Counted from the first letter of the stretch, positions 49,281 to 59,925 are shown. The stretch: 64,000 nt of DNA from Breviolum minutum Mf 1.05b.01 (GCA_000507305.1 DF239648.1:62001-126000), one strand, 5' to 3'. Made by a program: numbers and translations. Notes: generated by a model from the sequence alone, not told the origin.

Positions 49281-50277
49281 TCTCACTAGACACCGGGCAT
49301 GCTCCATACGAGGGTCGTCGTACGACAGGTAGTTGCCCGCCGTGTTCACGGACCGAGTGAAGTTTCTGAACGCTCGGTTGAAGCGAGCAAACGTCATGTG
49401 GTTCGGCTTGTAATTCTCATACGTCTTGGGGATTGGCTTGATCCTTTCTTTCAACTGCTTCACTTCTTTCGCTAACTTTCTCTTGGTTGGGCCTTTCTTT
49501 CTTTCGCTAACTTCCTCGTCATCTTCACCTTCACCGTCTTGCAGAACAGCCGATTTGAAGTCTTCCCAAGCTTGGGCGTTGCTTGCCTCAACCTTTTCTT
49601 TCAATTCAATCGCTTGTTTGTTGTATGCGTCCACTGCCTTCTGAATGGTCCGCTTGAGCATCCGAGGCCCTTGACTGGCGTCTGCCCTCTTAGTGGCATC
49701 TGTGATCCCTATGCATTTCTCGGCCTGCACGGCATCAACCATCTTTGCAACTTCACGTGGAACTCCAGCGATCGTTGTTTTGCCCTTTCTCGGAAGGTCT
49801 TTGGCGCCAATTTCATCCAGCCACCAATTAGGAATTGACCGGAGCCGGCTCGACACTGAAACGTCCATACTCCACAGACGAAATTTGAAGTATTTGGCAG
49901 TCCACTTGCTAAGCACTTTGCTCCGCAATGTGGTGGGGTATCTCGACATCATGACTTTTTCTTTCGCCGCCCCCGGTGGTAACTGGAGGGATTCTTCTAC
50001 TATTTTCACCAACTCTGACAAAAGCCGCGAATCGCCGGGACACCTCCTGCTTCGCTGTCCTTCATCTGCTGCATGCTCTGCACCTGCATCCTCTGCATTG
50101 TCTGCGCCCTGTCCTTGTACATCACCATCTGCAATCGCCTGTGGATCATCCAAGTTCTCCAAAGGCAAGCCTCCTTGTTTATTCACCGGAAACAGTTTGT
50201 CTGCAACATCCCGGCCATCATCAACTCCAGCAATCGCCGCAAGACTAGTCACAGCACTCCGCAACCTTTTTTTCGAT
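49261..50277 (-). CDS. Largest exon of the motif-intron gene, unrecognised
   Basis: About 339 codons. It follows AATTACACAG and ends before GTATCC. Features seen: an acidic/Q-rich region with EHAADEGQRSRRCPGDSRLL; a folded-looking part with MSRYPTTLRSKVLSKWTAKY and NWWLDEIGAKDLPRKGKTTI; a coiled and acidic part with DGEGEDDEEVSERKKGPTKR; and a basic C-terminal part with NHMTFARFNRAFRNFTRSVN. No domain was recognised. The upstream intron carries the motif at 50403. Confidence 0.65.
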
Positions 50278-50618
50278 CTGTGTAATTCATGGTTGGAGCA
50301 CAAATTGAAAGGTTTCCTCTCCTTCTGTTGATGTTTTGACAGCAATGTCGATGTGTGAGACACCACCTCGGACTAACAGCTGAAGTCATCCCCGCACAGT
50401 AAGATGGCATACCCTAAACAAACATGAAAGGAGTTCCTCCTCTTCACATTGTGATGATGCAAAGCCTTTTGCGGAGAAATGTCCCAGACAAATATGGGTG
50501 TTCTTTTCAAATTCTGACTATATACATATATATATATTTTTTTATTTTCATACAAACTTACCTTCAATAACTGATGACAGGTCGGTCATTGTAAAAAATG
50601 AAATCGCACCAAGTGACA

Positions 50619-50864
50619 CTACCAAGCTTTACAAGTAACTGGCCAGCAAACGAGAGAGCTTGACTGTTCTGGCTCAACTGTCTCAAAGGCACAGCTGCCC
50701 AACAGCTTTGCAAGATCTTCACATTCTTCCCCTTTGCCACGGAGCCAATCAAAGAAGGCACTCGCTCGTTCAGCAACCGTCAGCCATGGCAAAGCTTCCT
50801 GTGTTTGCAAACGCGCCTGCTCATAATGACTAGCCGATCTGAAAGCTCTCAAAATTTCAGCGCA
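50619..50864 (-). CDS. Exon, helical
   Basis: Follows TTTGCTTGCAG and reads CAEILRAFRSASHYEQARLQ, then TQEALPWLTVAERASAFFDW and LRGKGEECEDLAKLLGSCAF. The preceding intron carries the motif in the opposite orientation about 35 nt before the acceptor. The 3' limit is approximate. Confidence 0.55.
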   Translation of the reverse strand, partial: CAEILRAFRSASHYEQARLQTQEALPWLTVAERASAFFDWLRGKGEECEDLAKLLGSCAFETVEPEQSSSLVCWPVTCKAW

Positions 50865-51086
50865 CTGCAAGCAAAGACTCCTTTTCACCTTGTATGCCAT
50901 CTAACAGTGCACATTAACAAAAAACATTTTTTCTTCTCTCAAAAAAACACACAGCCTACGGAAACGATTAGCTGCCAATTTTCACCCCGCTCTGCCTCTT
51001 GAACGCCAAAGAAAAGTTGAGGAAACGCTGTGAGGACATCTCGAATCACCAGGCTCTGATCTGCAGCACATCCTCAGCGTCACAAC

Positions 51087-51543
51087 CTGAAAACCTTCCA
51101 GAGTAACAACATCTGTGATCTCTGCCTCTGCTCTGTCTTCAAGAATCCCGATCGCAGTGTCAAAAGGGTCGGGGGCTTTCAGATCAGGCAAGACAGTGGT
51201 GTCAAAAGGTTTGACGGCTGGCACCAAGTTCTCAATGATCTTGCAACGGTCCTCTTCCACAACTTGCAAACATTTATCCACACCAGTTTCCAAATCAATA
51301 GTCTTCAACCTGTCTCTCACATACCAAAATCCTCCCTGAAGGGTGGCATAAGCACCCTTGGCATGCGATGAAATATGGTCACATGGAACTACAGAGAGCT
51401 GTGGTTCATTCACATCTGAAAGTGTGAAAGTTTGACAGGACAGATCCTTCTGAACCACACCAATGAAAGCTTCATTGAACCTCTTGCACGCTGTCAAAAG
51501 AAAGTTGAAGTCAGTCTCGGTCAAATCCCGGTTGTAGATGAAC
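51087..51543 (-). CDS. Exon, about 152 codons, unrecognised
   Basis: Follows CCCTCCGCAG and reads FIYNRDLTETDFNFLLTACK, then RFNEAFIGVVQKDLSCQTFT, GAYATLQGGFWYVRDRLKTI and DPFDTAIGILEDRAEAEITD. It ends at CAG|GTTGTG. A variant motif (TATGCTATCTA) lies just upstream of the acceptor. Confidence 0.6.
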
Positions 51544-51792
51544 CTGCGGAGGGACGAGCACAAATAGATAGCATACATCCAGATACAAGCTTGCAAAGTC
51601 TGCATGTGAGGACAAATGCCTTTAATATACGGTACGGCCTATGACGACACCGGGGGGAACAAGCACACATAGATGGCATATATCGACCTTTATAGAACAA
51701 CATGCATGTATTAAAATCTTCAATCCAAAAATACATACATATATATATATAAATAGATAGATATATAACAACATATTCCTACAGCACAGCAA

Positions 51793-52668
51793 AATGACCA
51801 TCGCCTCCCAACCACGCTCAAAGAAGTGTGTAGATCCAGCCAGGCTTGATGCTCAGTTTCATTCTTCGAATCATCAGCGTCCATGTCGGGAACAAAGAGG
51901 CTTTGAATGAGCCACATTCCCTTGTTTTTGCCCTTGTTCAGCTTAATCCCGGCTAAATCTCCATAGACCGTGGCTTCGTGGTCTTTCATCAGGTTCACTG
52001 CCTCGATGAACTTTCCAATGCTGATGCTGGGAAGGAGTACTTTCGAGGCATGGTCTTTTCCTTCGCGAACACATCCAGAATGCGATTTCGGCATTCTTTT
52101 CCGCAGATCCTTGGTACAGTGAGCTAGTAACATCTTCTAGTGGCGCGGCCTCTGATACAAAAGGTCTTGGCAAACCCATAATCAAAGCTTTGCCATCTTT
52201 GCTATTTTTTCCATTGTCCTGCGCAGCCTCAGTACGCTGTTTCTTTTGGGGTGGCCCTTCTTGGGGACCTTCTGGTGCAGGTACGCTTTCTGAAGATTTA
52301 GCCGCAGATGCCTTACCCCACCACTTGTGCGAAGCAACTGCGTCCCTACGGAGCTGCAATCTCAAATGCTTTTTCAATGACAATCCGTGGGAGGTCAGGT
52401 ATTCGTTGCATTGCTTGGTGGTCCATGCTGCGACCTCTTTTTCGAAAGCTGTCAAACGCCCCTTCTCTTTCAAAGCGTCAGCTAAGCTTTCACATGGCTT
52501 TGTCAACAGTTTGGACCCAAAAGCAAAAGTCCTCTCATGTCCAGCCAACCCAACGATCCAAATCTTTGACTTTCGGTTGAGCTTGACATCATTTTTCTTC
52601 GCAACTTCAATGTCTTCATCGGTAGCCACATCAAAAACTTTCTTCCCATCTTTTTTGGTGGTTGTCTC
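51793..52668 (-). CDS. Exon with nuclear-signal-like tract and a frame change
   Basis: Follows CATGGCAG and reads KDGKKVFDVATDEDIEVAKK, then RKSKIWIVGLAGHERTFAFG, KQCNEYLTSHGLSLKKHL and a P/Q/K tract with GPPQKKQRTEAAQDNG. Near the T4 run at 52056-52059 (A4 in sense) the coding signal moves by one frame to KDHASKVLLPSISIGKFIEA then VNLMKDHEATVYGDLAGIKL. One base fewer in that run would unite them. Function unknown; nuclear location is an inference. Confidence 0.6.
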
Positions 52669-52968
52669 CTGCCATGATAGGCGGCAATTTTTCAGAATGG
52701 TACAAGCATATGATTCTGCACATGTATGTATATATATATATATAGACATACAGACCTCATCTGTCCACACTCCCAAAAAATAAATATACATGTAGAATCA
52801 TTTAAATATATCATATACATTTATTGAAATCATATGTAAAAACACGTATGTATTTACACATTTGTGTACGAGATGCACCATGGGCAATGCTCGCAAGATT
52901 CAGAAAAATGCGAAACTGGTACCCCCAATATTCTCTCAATAGAGATGAACAAACAGATGGCATACGCT

Positions 52969-53010
52969 GTTCTCCTTCAATCCCTCTCCATCAGCTTTGG
53001 CATTCTTCTC
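52969..53010 (-). CDS. 42-nt mini-exon before a motif intron
   Basis: Fourteen codons, EKNAKADGEGLKEN, between AATGCAAG and GCGTATGCCATC. Related in style (starts with an acidic residue, ends KEN/KES) to the mini-exons at 53.5-58.3 kb. Confidence 0.6.
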
Positions 53011-53524
53011 CTTGCATTTGGGCGGAAACCAAAAATCATGGCCTTGATAAATTCCAGTCTTATGAAAAAAACTTTGAGCACATCTTCATATATATATATA
53101 TATTTATATATACATTACCCGTCTTTATGAAGATCCATGAAGGTCTCTTTCTCAATCCCCTTTTTTGGATGCCCAGAAAGAGATTTGGGTCAGTTTTCTT
53201 GGGGCGTGTAAACGCGGGGGTTGTTTACACACCTTTTTTGAATGTTTTGTAAAGATTGTGTGGAACCCTTTAACACCCTTTACCCTTTTTCCAAAGGCTC
53301 AAGTGCATCTCAAGTACACATTGAAAGTAGACATCTAGAAAATTTGCTGTCTTTACACTACCCAAACTATCGCCTATGTTTTTATGTGTCTCCCATACTT
53401 GAGCCCTGGGACCCTAGTCGAGAAAACCTTCCTAATTTCCTATAAAATCAAAAAGTAACACCCAATGTCATATTTCCTAATCTTCATCCTCCTCTTTATG
53501 CAGCACGGTAAGATGGCATACACC

Positions 53525-53563
53525 GCTCTCCTTGGAATTCGTTGTTGTCGCTGGTCCACTGTC
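53525..53563 (-). CDS. D-type mini-exon, copy 1
   Basis: 39 nt, DSGPATTTNSKES, between TTTGCAG and GGTGTATGCCATC. Frame-neutral. Confidence 0.6.
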
Positions 53564-53824
53564 CTGCAAATGAATGGCACACAGGCTTGCTAGCCCCCGG
53601 CCCGCACTGGTAAGATCCAAGTATATACATCCCAACAGCACTGGAATATGGAAAGTCTGAGTACGACTTTGAGCAATTGTTTTCATCTACCAAAACGTTT
53701 CCCAAAGACCCAAGTACATCTCAGGAACACATTGAAAGTAGACATCTGAATCTAGAAAACCTGTTGTCTCTACACTGCCTCTTGCATCCTCCTATATTTG
53801 CAGCACATGAAGATGGCATATACT

Positions 53825-53875
53825 CTCCTTGGCAACCACCGAGCTGGCCCCTGCAGCCATGTTGGCATCATCCTC
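53825..53875 (-). CDS. E-type mini-exon, copy 1, shortened
   Basis: 51 nt, EDDANMAAGASSVVAKE, followed by AGTATATGCCATC. It lacks the last codon of other E copies. Confidence 0.55.
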
Positions 53876-53879
53876 CTGG

Positions 53880-54280
53880 CGTTTTGATGACAAAAATAAT
53901 TCGGCTGGTTCGGGATGTTCCTAATCAAGATTCCGGCTGTTTGATGATGTAGATCACGTTTTTTCATATAATACAATAACTTCTAGATTTTGTTTAATAG
54001 TTCCAAGGGGGTTTGCCCTGGTATGTTCCAGTCAAGACAGGGGCTGGCAATTTTAGTAAAAAACATGTGCACTTCAAGATGGCATACGCCGCTCTCCTTG
54101 GCAACCTCCGAGCTGGCCCCTGCAGCAATGTTGGCATCAACCTCCTGGCATTTTTGATGACAAAAATAGTTCGGCTGGTTCGGAATTATATATATAAATA
54201 AATACAGTATATTTACCGAAACGTTTCCCAAAGACCCAAGTTCATCTCAGGGCTATATACTTTGAAAGTAGGCATCTGAA
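53880..54280. repeat. Segmental duplicate B (partner at 55.57-55.95 kb)
   Basis: Nearly identical 390-bp segments containing intron sequence and one E-type mini-exon. The partner runs into the N gap at 55955. Confidence 0.85.
54091..54144 (-). CDS. E-type mini-exon, copy 2
   Basis: 54 nt, EVDANIAAGASSEVAKES, between AATGCCAG and GGCGTATGCCATC. Donor GC when the boundary is set after the first G. Confidence 0.6.
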
Positions 54281-54353
54281 TCTAGAAAAACTGTTGTCTC
54301 TACTATGCATCTTCATCCTCCGCTACACTCAACACGGTAAGATGGCATACACC

Positions 54354-54392
54354 GCTCTCCTGGGCCATCTTTGTTGTAGGTTTTCCACCGTC
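54354..54392 (-). CDS. D-type mini-exon, divergent copy 2
   Basis: 39 nt, DGGKPTTKMAQES, between TTTGCAG and GGTGTATGCCATC. It has diverged at seven of 13 residues yet keeps length, frame and splice motifs, which argues that it is used. Confidence 0.6.
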
Positions 54393-54549
54393 CTGCAAAT
54401 GAACGGGAATGTTGGGCGCCATTCATTTCATAATCATAGTTGTTTGTGCATATTGGTGGTTTCTACTGAAATCTGAAAACTTGCAGCCCAGCAGAACAGT
54501 TAAGAATGATCTCATTCGCATCCCCTTCAAAAAACTACTGTAATCACTG

Positions 54550-55290
54550 AGGAAATATTGACAAAAAATACTTGAATCCGTTCATACTCAAAACTACTAC
54601 TCCGTCGCTGCGTTCCTACATGAATGTATCCCTTGCTGGTAAAGGCATTGGTGATTGGTCCCTTCAAATTTTGCAACGCCTTTTCTCTCATTTCACTGCC
54701 AGGAGGTTTCACGTCAACTATACGATTGATTTGGTCGGTCGTTTGGATGGCTTTGCCTTCACTTTTGCTTTTGCTGACCCCATGGCTATTTTGGTCAAAA
54801 TTCTATCCCTAATCGCCAATTCTGCTCGCAGCCTTTCCACTTCAGTCTCCTCTTGGACTTCAATGTACTCAGACTCAACCATATGCTTCTCCAAGACCGG
54901 ACCGTCTTCGCACACAACCTTCACTGAACGGACCACAGTCTTCTCAATCTTGAGGATTTGCGGCTTGAAAATCTTTGGGATGTTGAGTTCGAACCTCCTT
55001 TGCCTTTTGTGTTCCGCCACGCTGGTGTATTTGACCTTCAGTTGCTTTGTCTGGTCTGTAACAAAAATCATCGAAGGAGAAGAAGAAGAGGATTCACTTC
55101 GACTTTCATCATGGTGATGGTACTTGTACTCATACCCTTCTGAATCCTGGAAATGGTGACCAATTGATTGATGGCAATGGCAGCAATGGGACCCGGAGCC
55201 GCAGCCGCCATGCCACCCCAACATGGCTCGACTAGAGTCTAACTGGACAAAAACGCCTTCATCACATGCATGTACTGAATACACCTCGAC
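54550..55290 (-). CDS. Exon with acidic/coiled segments, split by a stop
   Basis: The frame includes GWHGGCGSGSHCCHCHQSIG, then EYKYHHHDESRSESSSSS, KVKYTSVAEHKRQRRFELNI and EETEVERLRAELAIRDRILT. It stops at a TAG near 54718, just after KAKPSKRPTKSIV. The next frame continues with VKPPGSEMREKALQNLKGPI then TNAFTSKGYIHVGTQRRSS. A five-base disturbance (TATAG) separates the two. Either the gene ends at the stop or the exon is damaged. Function unknown. Confidence 0.5.
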
Positions 55291-55503
55291 GCAAGACACA
55301 ATATCCCACGACTTTTGCCCTACCCAACTTGTGACACGTGACTGACACTTTAACTTGAGGTTATGGGGGGTTGTTTACACTTTGCATGTTTTTGAAATCT
55401 TTTTAGGGAACTTGTGGAACCTGTTGAATACAACATCTGATGGTATATTGAAAATACCGTCGTGCACATAGATTGGAATGTGCACTTCAAGATGGCATAT
55501 ACC

Positions 55504-55557
55504 CTTCTCCTTGGCAACCACCGAGCTGGCCCCTGCAGCAATGTTGGCATCATCCTC
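55504..55557 (-). CDS. E-type mini-exon, copy 3
   Basis: 54 nt, EDDANIAAGASSVVAKEK, followed by GGTATATGCCATC. Confidence 0.6.
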
Positions 55558-55772
55558 CTGGCGTTTTGATGACAAAAATAATTCGGCTGGTTCGGGATGT
55601 TCCTAATCAAGATTCCGGCTGTTTGATGATGTAGATCACGTTTTTTCATATAATACAATAACTTCTAGATTTTGTTTAATAGTTCCAAGGGGGTTTGCCC
55701 TGGTATGTTCCAGTCAAGACAGGGGCTGGCAATTTTAAGAAAAAACATGTGCACTTCAAGATGGCATACGCC

Positions 55773-55826
55773 GCTCTCCTTGGCAACCTCCGAGCTGGCC
55801 CCTGCAGCAATGTTGGCATCAACCTC
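55773..55826 (-). CDS. E-type mini-exon, copy 4
   Basis: 54 nt, identical in protein to copy 2 (EVDANIAAGASSEVAKES), within segmental duplicate B. Confidence 0.6.
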
Positions 55827-55954
55827 CTGGCATTTTGATGACAAAAATAGTTCGGCTGGTTCGGAATTATATATATAAATAAATACAGTATATTTACCGA
55901 AACGTTTCCCAAAGACTCAAGTTCATCTCAGGGCTATATACTTTGAAAGTAGGC

Positions 55955-56060
55955 NNNNNNNNNNNNNNNNNNNNNNNNNNNNNNNNNNNNNNNNNNNNNN
56001 NNNNNNNNNNNNNNNNNNNNNNNNNNNNNNNNNNNNNNNNNNNNNNNNNNNNNNNNNNNN
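55955..56060. other. Assembly gap inside the mini-exon array
   Basis: The N run lies between two array units. By comparison with 54280-54335 it should hold intron sequence only, but an extra unit cannot be excluded. Confidence 0.9.
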
Positions 56061-56084
56061 TCAACACGGTAAGATGGCATACCC

Positions 56085-56138
56085 GCTCTCCTTGGCAACC
56101 TCCGAGCTGGCCCCTGCAGGAATGTAGGCATCATCCTC
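56085..56138 (-). CDS. E-type mini-exon, copy 5
   Basis: 54 nt, EDDAYIPAGASSEVAKES, followed by GGGTATGCCATC. Adjacent to the gap. Confidence 0.6.
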
Positions 56139-56607
56139 CTGGCATTTTGATGACAAAACTAATTCGGCTGGTTCGGGATGTTCCTAACCAAGATTCCGGC
56201 TGTTGATGATGTATATAGATCACGTTTTTTACATAGTACAAAAAAAACTTTCTAAGTACAATGACTTTCAGAGAGAAAATGCATTTATATAAATATATTT
56301 ATTATAGTTATATACAACTAAATATATTTATCTACACATATATATTATATATATCTATATATCGACAAATGTATCATATGTAAATATCTACATTCCCAAT
56401 CCCAAGGCCAATCAGTGATTTTTTTGCACAAAGCACGAAAAATCTGATGCAGTTCGGGCAGTAGTTGCCACAGAAAGTGCCATTGTGGTGATGTTGCACC
56501 CTGCACACTAAGAAAAAAAGCCAGTCATGAGCCACGCAAAAAAAACTCCTCTGACTCTTACTATCCTTTATATAATTCTGTTTAACCTATATAAAGCTAT
56601 AGAGTGT

Positions 56608-57023
56608 TTATGTTCTTTTTCTTTTGCGTGACCCGCACTCGGTAGTGCCAACACTGCGTCTTTGCTGCCTGTCAAGAATCAGCTGAGAGATCTGACGGTT
56701 CATGTCTGCCTTCACCAGTTTCCTGAAGTCCTCGAAGCTGAGAATCTCTTTGAACTTGTCAAGGTGGTGAGGCTTATATTGACGAGGTGGCGGGTAAAGG
56801 ATGGGCTTCAACAACGGATGTGTGATGGCATTGGCGTTATCTCCATCATGATCTTTCAAAGCACCGTCGCTGCACTCATCTTGATCCTGCAAAGCACTAT
56901 CTCGGTCATCCATACCGTTTGATCGTCGTGGAAAGCCAATGCCCTCTTTGTTTGATGGGCGTGGGAAGCCGATGCCCTCTTCCTTTGATGAGGGCATTGG
57001 CTTGAGTCGCAAGCGGTTCATAG
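56608..57023 (-). CDS. Terminal-looking exon with basic C-terminus and an internal repeat
   Basis: Follows GTGTCACAG, with an ATG four codons or fewer inside. It reads MNRLRLKPMPSSKEEGIGFP, then a repeated GIGFPR unit, an acidic SALQDQDECSDGALKDHDGD, and HHLDKFKEILSFEDFRKLVK. It ends SRKRKRT and stop. The basic end resembles a nuclear localisation signal. It could be a complete small gene of 137 codons or the last exon of the upstream chain. Confidence 0.55.
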
Positions 57024-57673
57024 CTGTGACACTCTGATAGGTCAGGATGATTTCTCTGAGTGTATGATTCTATGATCTTCAATGATGAGTTCCATGGTGG
57101 GTAGTGATAGTGAATCGATAGTCAGAAGGACTGTGGTACCGACTTTTCATGTGACGCAGTGGCATGCAGAAGATCTGAAATTCTGCGGTAATTAAAATTT
57201 CTGAGATATGCCATCTGTAGGTGCTGCTCACCCAGAGCCCTCCAACCCTCCCCCTTGAAATTCCCTGGGTGGTGTAGAAGCTGTCATTTTGGGGTTTCTT
57301 TGTTATGTCAAAGAAGCCTTCATAAAAAAAAACTTTGAGCGCATCTTCACAGCTACATTGCCCGTTTTTATGAAGATCCATGAAGTTTAAATGTTTTTTA
57401 AAGATTGTGTGGAACCCTTTACAGTAACATCCTTTACCCTTTTCCAAAGGCTCAAGTGCATCTCAAGTACACATTGAAAGTAGATAGAAAACTTGCTGTC
57501 TTTACACTACCCAAACTATCACCTATGTTTTTATGTGTCTCCCATACTTGAGCCCTGGGACCCTAGTCGAGAAAACCTTCCTAATTTCCTATAAAATCAA
57601 AAAGTAACACCCAATGTCATATTTCCTAATCTTCATCCTCCTCTTTATGCAGCACGGTAAGATGGCATACACC

Positions 57674-57712
57674 GCTCTCCTTGGAATTCGTTGTTGTCGC
57701 TGGTCCACTGTC
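57674..57712 (-). CDS. D-type mini-exon, copy 3
   Basis: 39 nt, identical in protein to copy 1 (DSGPATTTNSKES). Confidence 0.6.
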
Positions 57713-57973
57713 CTGCAAATGAATGGCACACAGGCTTGCTAGCCCCCGGCCCGCACTGATAAGATCCAAGTACATACATCCCAAAAGCACTGGAATATGG
57801 AAATTCTGAATACGACCTTGAGCTATTGTTTTCATCTACCAAAACGTTTCCCAAAGACCCAAGTACATCTCAGGACCACATTGAAAATAGGCATCTGAAT
57901 CTAGAAAACCTGTTGTCTCTACACTGCATCTTTCATCCTCCTTTAAATGCAGCACATGAAGATGGCATACGCC

Positions 57974-58027
57974 GCTCTCCTTGGCAACCTCCGAGCTGGC
58001 CCCTGCAGCAATGTAGGCATCATCATC
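57974..58027 (-). CDS. E-type mini-exon, copy 6
   Basis: 54 nt, DDDAYIAAGASSEVAKES, between AATGCCAG and GGCGTATGCCATC. Confidence 0.6.
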
Positions 58028-58238
58028 CTGGCATTTTGATGACAAAGATAGTTCGGCTGGTTCGGAATGTTCCTAGTCAAGATTCCGGCTGTTGACGTTG
58101 GAAATCACATCCTACAAAAATTCCAGGTTTTAGTTCCAAAGAAAGTTTTTCCTGGTATTCATGTACATACATGATTGTATTTCAAATGAAAGAAGCATAT
58201 GTCAACACAAGAACAGGAAGAGCTAGATGGAATACGTC

Positions 58239-58283
58239 GGTCTCCTTATCATCACTGGTGTTCGAAGACACTACCGCAAAGTC
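58239..58283 (-). CDS. 45-nt divergent mini-exon with GA donor
   Basis: Fifteen codons, DFAVVSSNTSDDKET, between GCTTGGAG and GACGTATTCCATC. Position, length class and the K-E-T end mark it as a distant E/D-type relative. The motif has one change (GTATTCC). Confidence 0.55.
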
Positions 58284-58479
58284 CTCCAAGCATTGGCAAT
58301 CGATTCAGAGAAAGGCTGCAGTTTCTTACATGTCAAAAAAAGGAACGTGCGAACCCCCGCATGGATTTGTCTCTTCAGTGCAACGCAAACCCTGTAACAT
58401 ATTTTCTACACGTCCAAAGTTCAAAGAGCAAAGATTTTCAAAAGGCGTGGATGGCACATTTGTTATGCATCCATACTCC

Positions 58480-59150
58480 TTAGTGTCCTGTGCGGGCAAG
58501 GTCATCAGACTGAGGAGTCTGACGAGCCAAAACAGCTATGTTTGCTGGGAAGGATTTTCCAGCAAATTGGGTCACTGTACGCTTCAAGCACCGGGCACCC
58601 AGTGCAGCAGTAATGTTACCAAGCTCCTTCAAACATTGATCTTTCAAAATATGTCCCATCTCATGCATCATCTCGCCCACTGACGCTCGGCCTGAACCCT
58701 GGTAGTCTGCGGCATTTGGTCAATCCATTTTTCCAATTGGGAAGGCAATGATGTGAGTTCCAAAAGTATGAGCCTCCTGTCCTCTGCGGCAGCATCCTTC
58801 AGCCGCGGAGGTAAGATTCGGCCAATGTACTCGTTGTCCTTCATGAAACACGCTCCCGCCAATTCGGTGCATGAAATTGTGAGAGCTTGCAGCAACGCGC
58901 ACGTGAGGGGGCAAAGCATGTGCAGGTGTAACGAAGGGTAACTCCATCAATGCGGACCATGCAGCACAAGCTGCCAAAGCCAGGGCTACAATGTCCGCCA
59001 AGCGAAAACCAGTGTAATCCAGTGCCAACGCTGTTTCCATCCGCAAGGCTGCGTGGATTTCCATGGCAACAGCTATGCATGCCATCTCGCAGTGATCAAA
59101 GGTTTGCCCAAAAGACTCGAGCCTTTGGAAACTTCCAATAAAGTTGTTTC
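58480..59150 (-). CDS. Large helical exon with two homopolymer frame changes
   Basis: Follows CGCTTGAAG. Frame 1: FIGSFQRLESFGQTFDHCEM, then AVAMEIHAALRMETALALDY and IVALALAACAAWSALMELPF. At the G5 run 58907-58911 the signal moves to ALLQALTISCTELAGACFMK then RLKDAAAEDRRLILLELTSL. At 58676-58678 it moves again to GEMMHEMGHILKDQCLKELG then NITAALGARCLKRTVTQFAG. Each shift is mended by one base in a homopolymer. The last part contains HEMGH, which fits a zinc-protease HExxH pattern, but no further metal ligand is evident. Mostly hydrophobic helices; family unknown. Confidence 0.55.
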
Positions 59151-59210
59151 CTTCAAGCGTTATGTTTGTAAATATGTGTGTACACATTGAACCAATAGAT
59201 GGCATACACC

Positions 59211-59265
59211 CATTCCAAGAAAGTTTGTACATTAAAAAAAACACCTTTCCAGTCCTCCGGAGGCT
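59211..59265 (-). CDS. Short exon before a motif intron of about 60 nt
   Basis: Follows GCCTACAG and reads SLRRTGKVFFLMYKLSWN up to GGTGTATGCCATC. The following intron is only about 60 nt if the next exon starts at 59150. Confidence 0.45.
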
Positions 59266-59850
59266 CTGTAGGCGGTGGTAGGGGCGGCTCCTCGGCATGG
59301 CAAATTCACTGGAAACTATATAAGAGCAACACCGCATGACACACAAACCCCCTATATAGCGAAAAAAAACACAGTATTCTTTTACAACGATGCAATCATC
59401 CTCACACTTGCCTGCTCCTGCAGGTTCTTCAACCCAAACAAATGGAACCATATTTTGTATAAATATATATATATACAAATATTTGTTCACATATCAACAT
59501 TGTGCTTCTGCCCTTGTCATCTAGAAAAGCTTTGAATGAACTCCACCTGCGTTGGTTCACTACAAGGCGGTGATTCCAGGCAATCCTGGCCATAGATCAC
59601 AAACTGAATTTAATCCAGAAGCAAACTCGCACCACATACAAAATGCTCTCAGAAGTTATTCTTACAGATGGCCAAGGAAGTCGTTATCCAGACAACTGAC
59701 CATGCTCCTACATCCACAACTCATAAATTAAAAAAGACATAGCCAGTGGCTTTCCATGGTAAATATTCAAATATTGAAATCATAATACCGTATATACCTT
59801 GTGTTTTGTTGTGGTTGTATCCAAACAATGCACCACAAGATGGCATATCC

Positions 59851-59925
59851 CTTCGTATATTCTTTGCAAATTGGGTTCAAACATGCCGAACACCCCACCT
59901 CTGCAGTCTTTTCTGGTAATGGCTC
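59851..59925 (-). CDS. Cysteine mini-exon, copy 1
   Basis: 75 nt: EPLPEKTAEVG then CSACLNPICKEYTK, between CATGACCAG and GGATATGCCATC. It has a CxxC-x4-C pattern. Donor GA when the boundary follows the first G. Confidence 0.65.

Larger units (their letters stand above)
53240..54010. repeat. Segmental duplicate A (partner at 57.38-58.10 kb)
   Basis: About 700 bp, including one D-type and one E-type mini-exon with their introns, is repeated with high similarity at about 57380-58100. Shared marks include ATGAAGATCCATGAAG and ACACCCAATGTCATATTTCC. Confidence 0.8.
57380..58100. repeat. Segmental duplicate A, second copy
   Basis: See 53240-54010. Differences are scattered single bases plus small indels, so the duplication is not an identical assembly echo. 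Confidence 0.8.

Noticed and set aside
49693-50331. Long + strand frame opposite the largest exon
   Set aside because: It is a shadow: the - strand frame has richer charged and structured composition, a consistent acceptor and neighbouring exons on the same strand.
52190-52783. 197-codon + strand frame
   Set aside because: Serine/phenylalanine-rich antisense of the KKDGKK exon; no splice or start context.
58171-58683. 170-codon + strand frame
   Set aside because: Overlaps - strand exons with better splice sites and coding character; probably chance.
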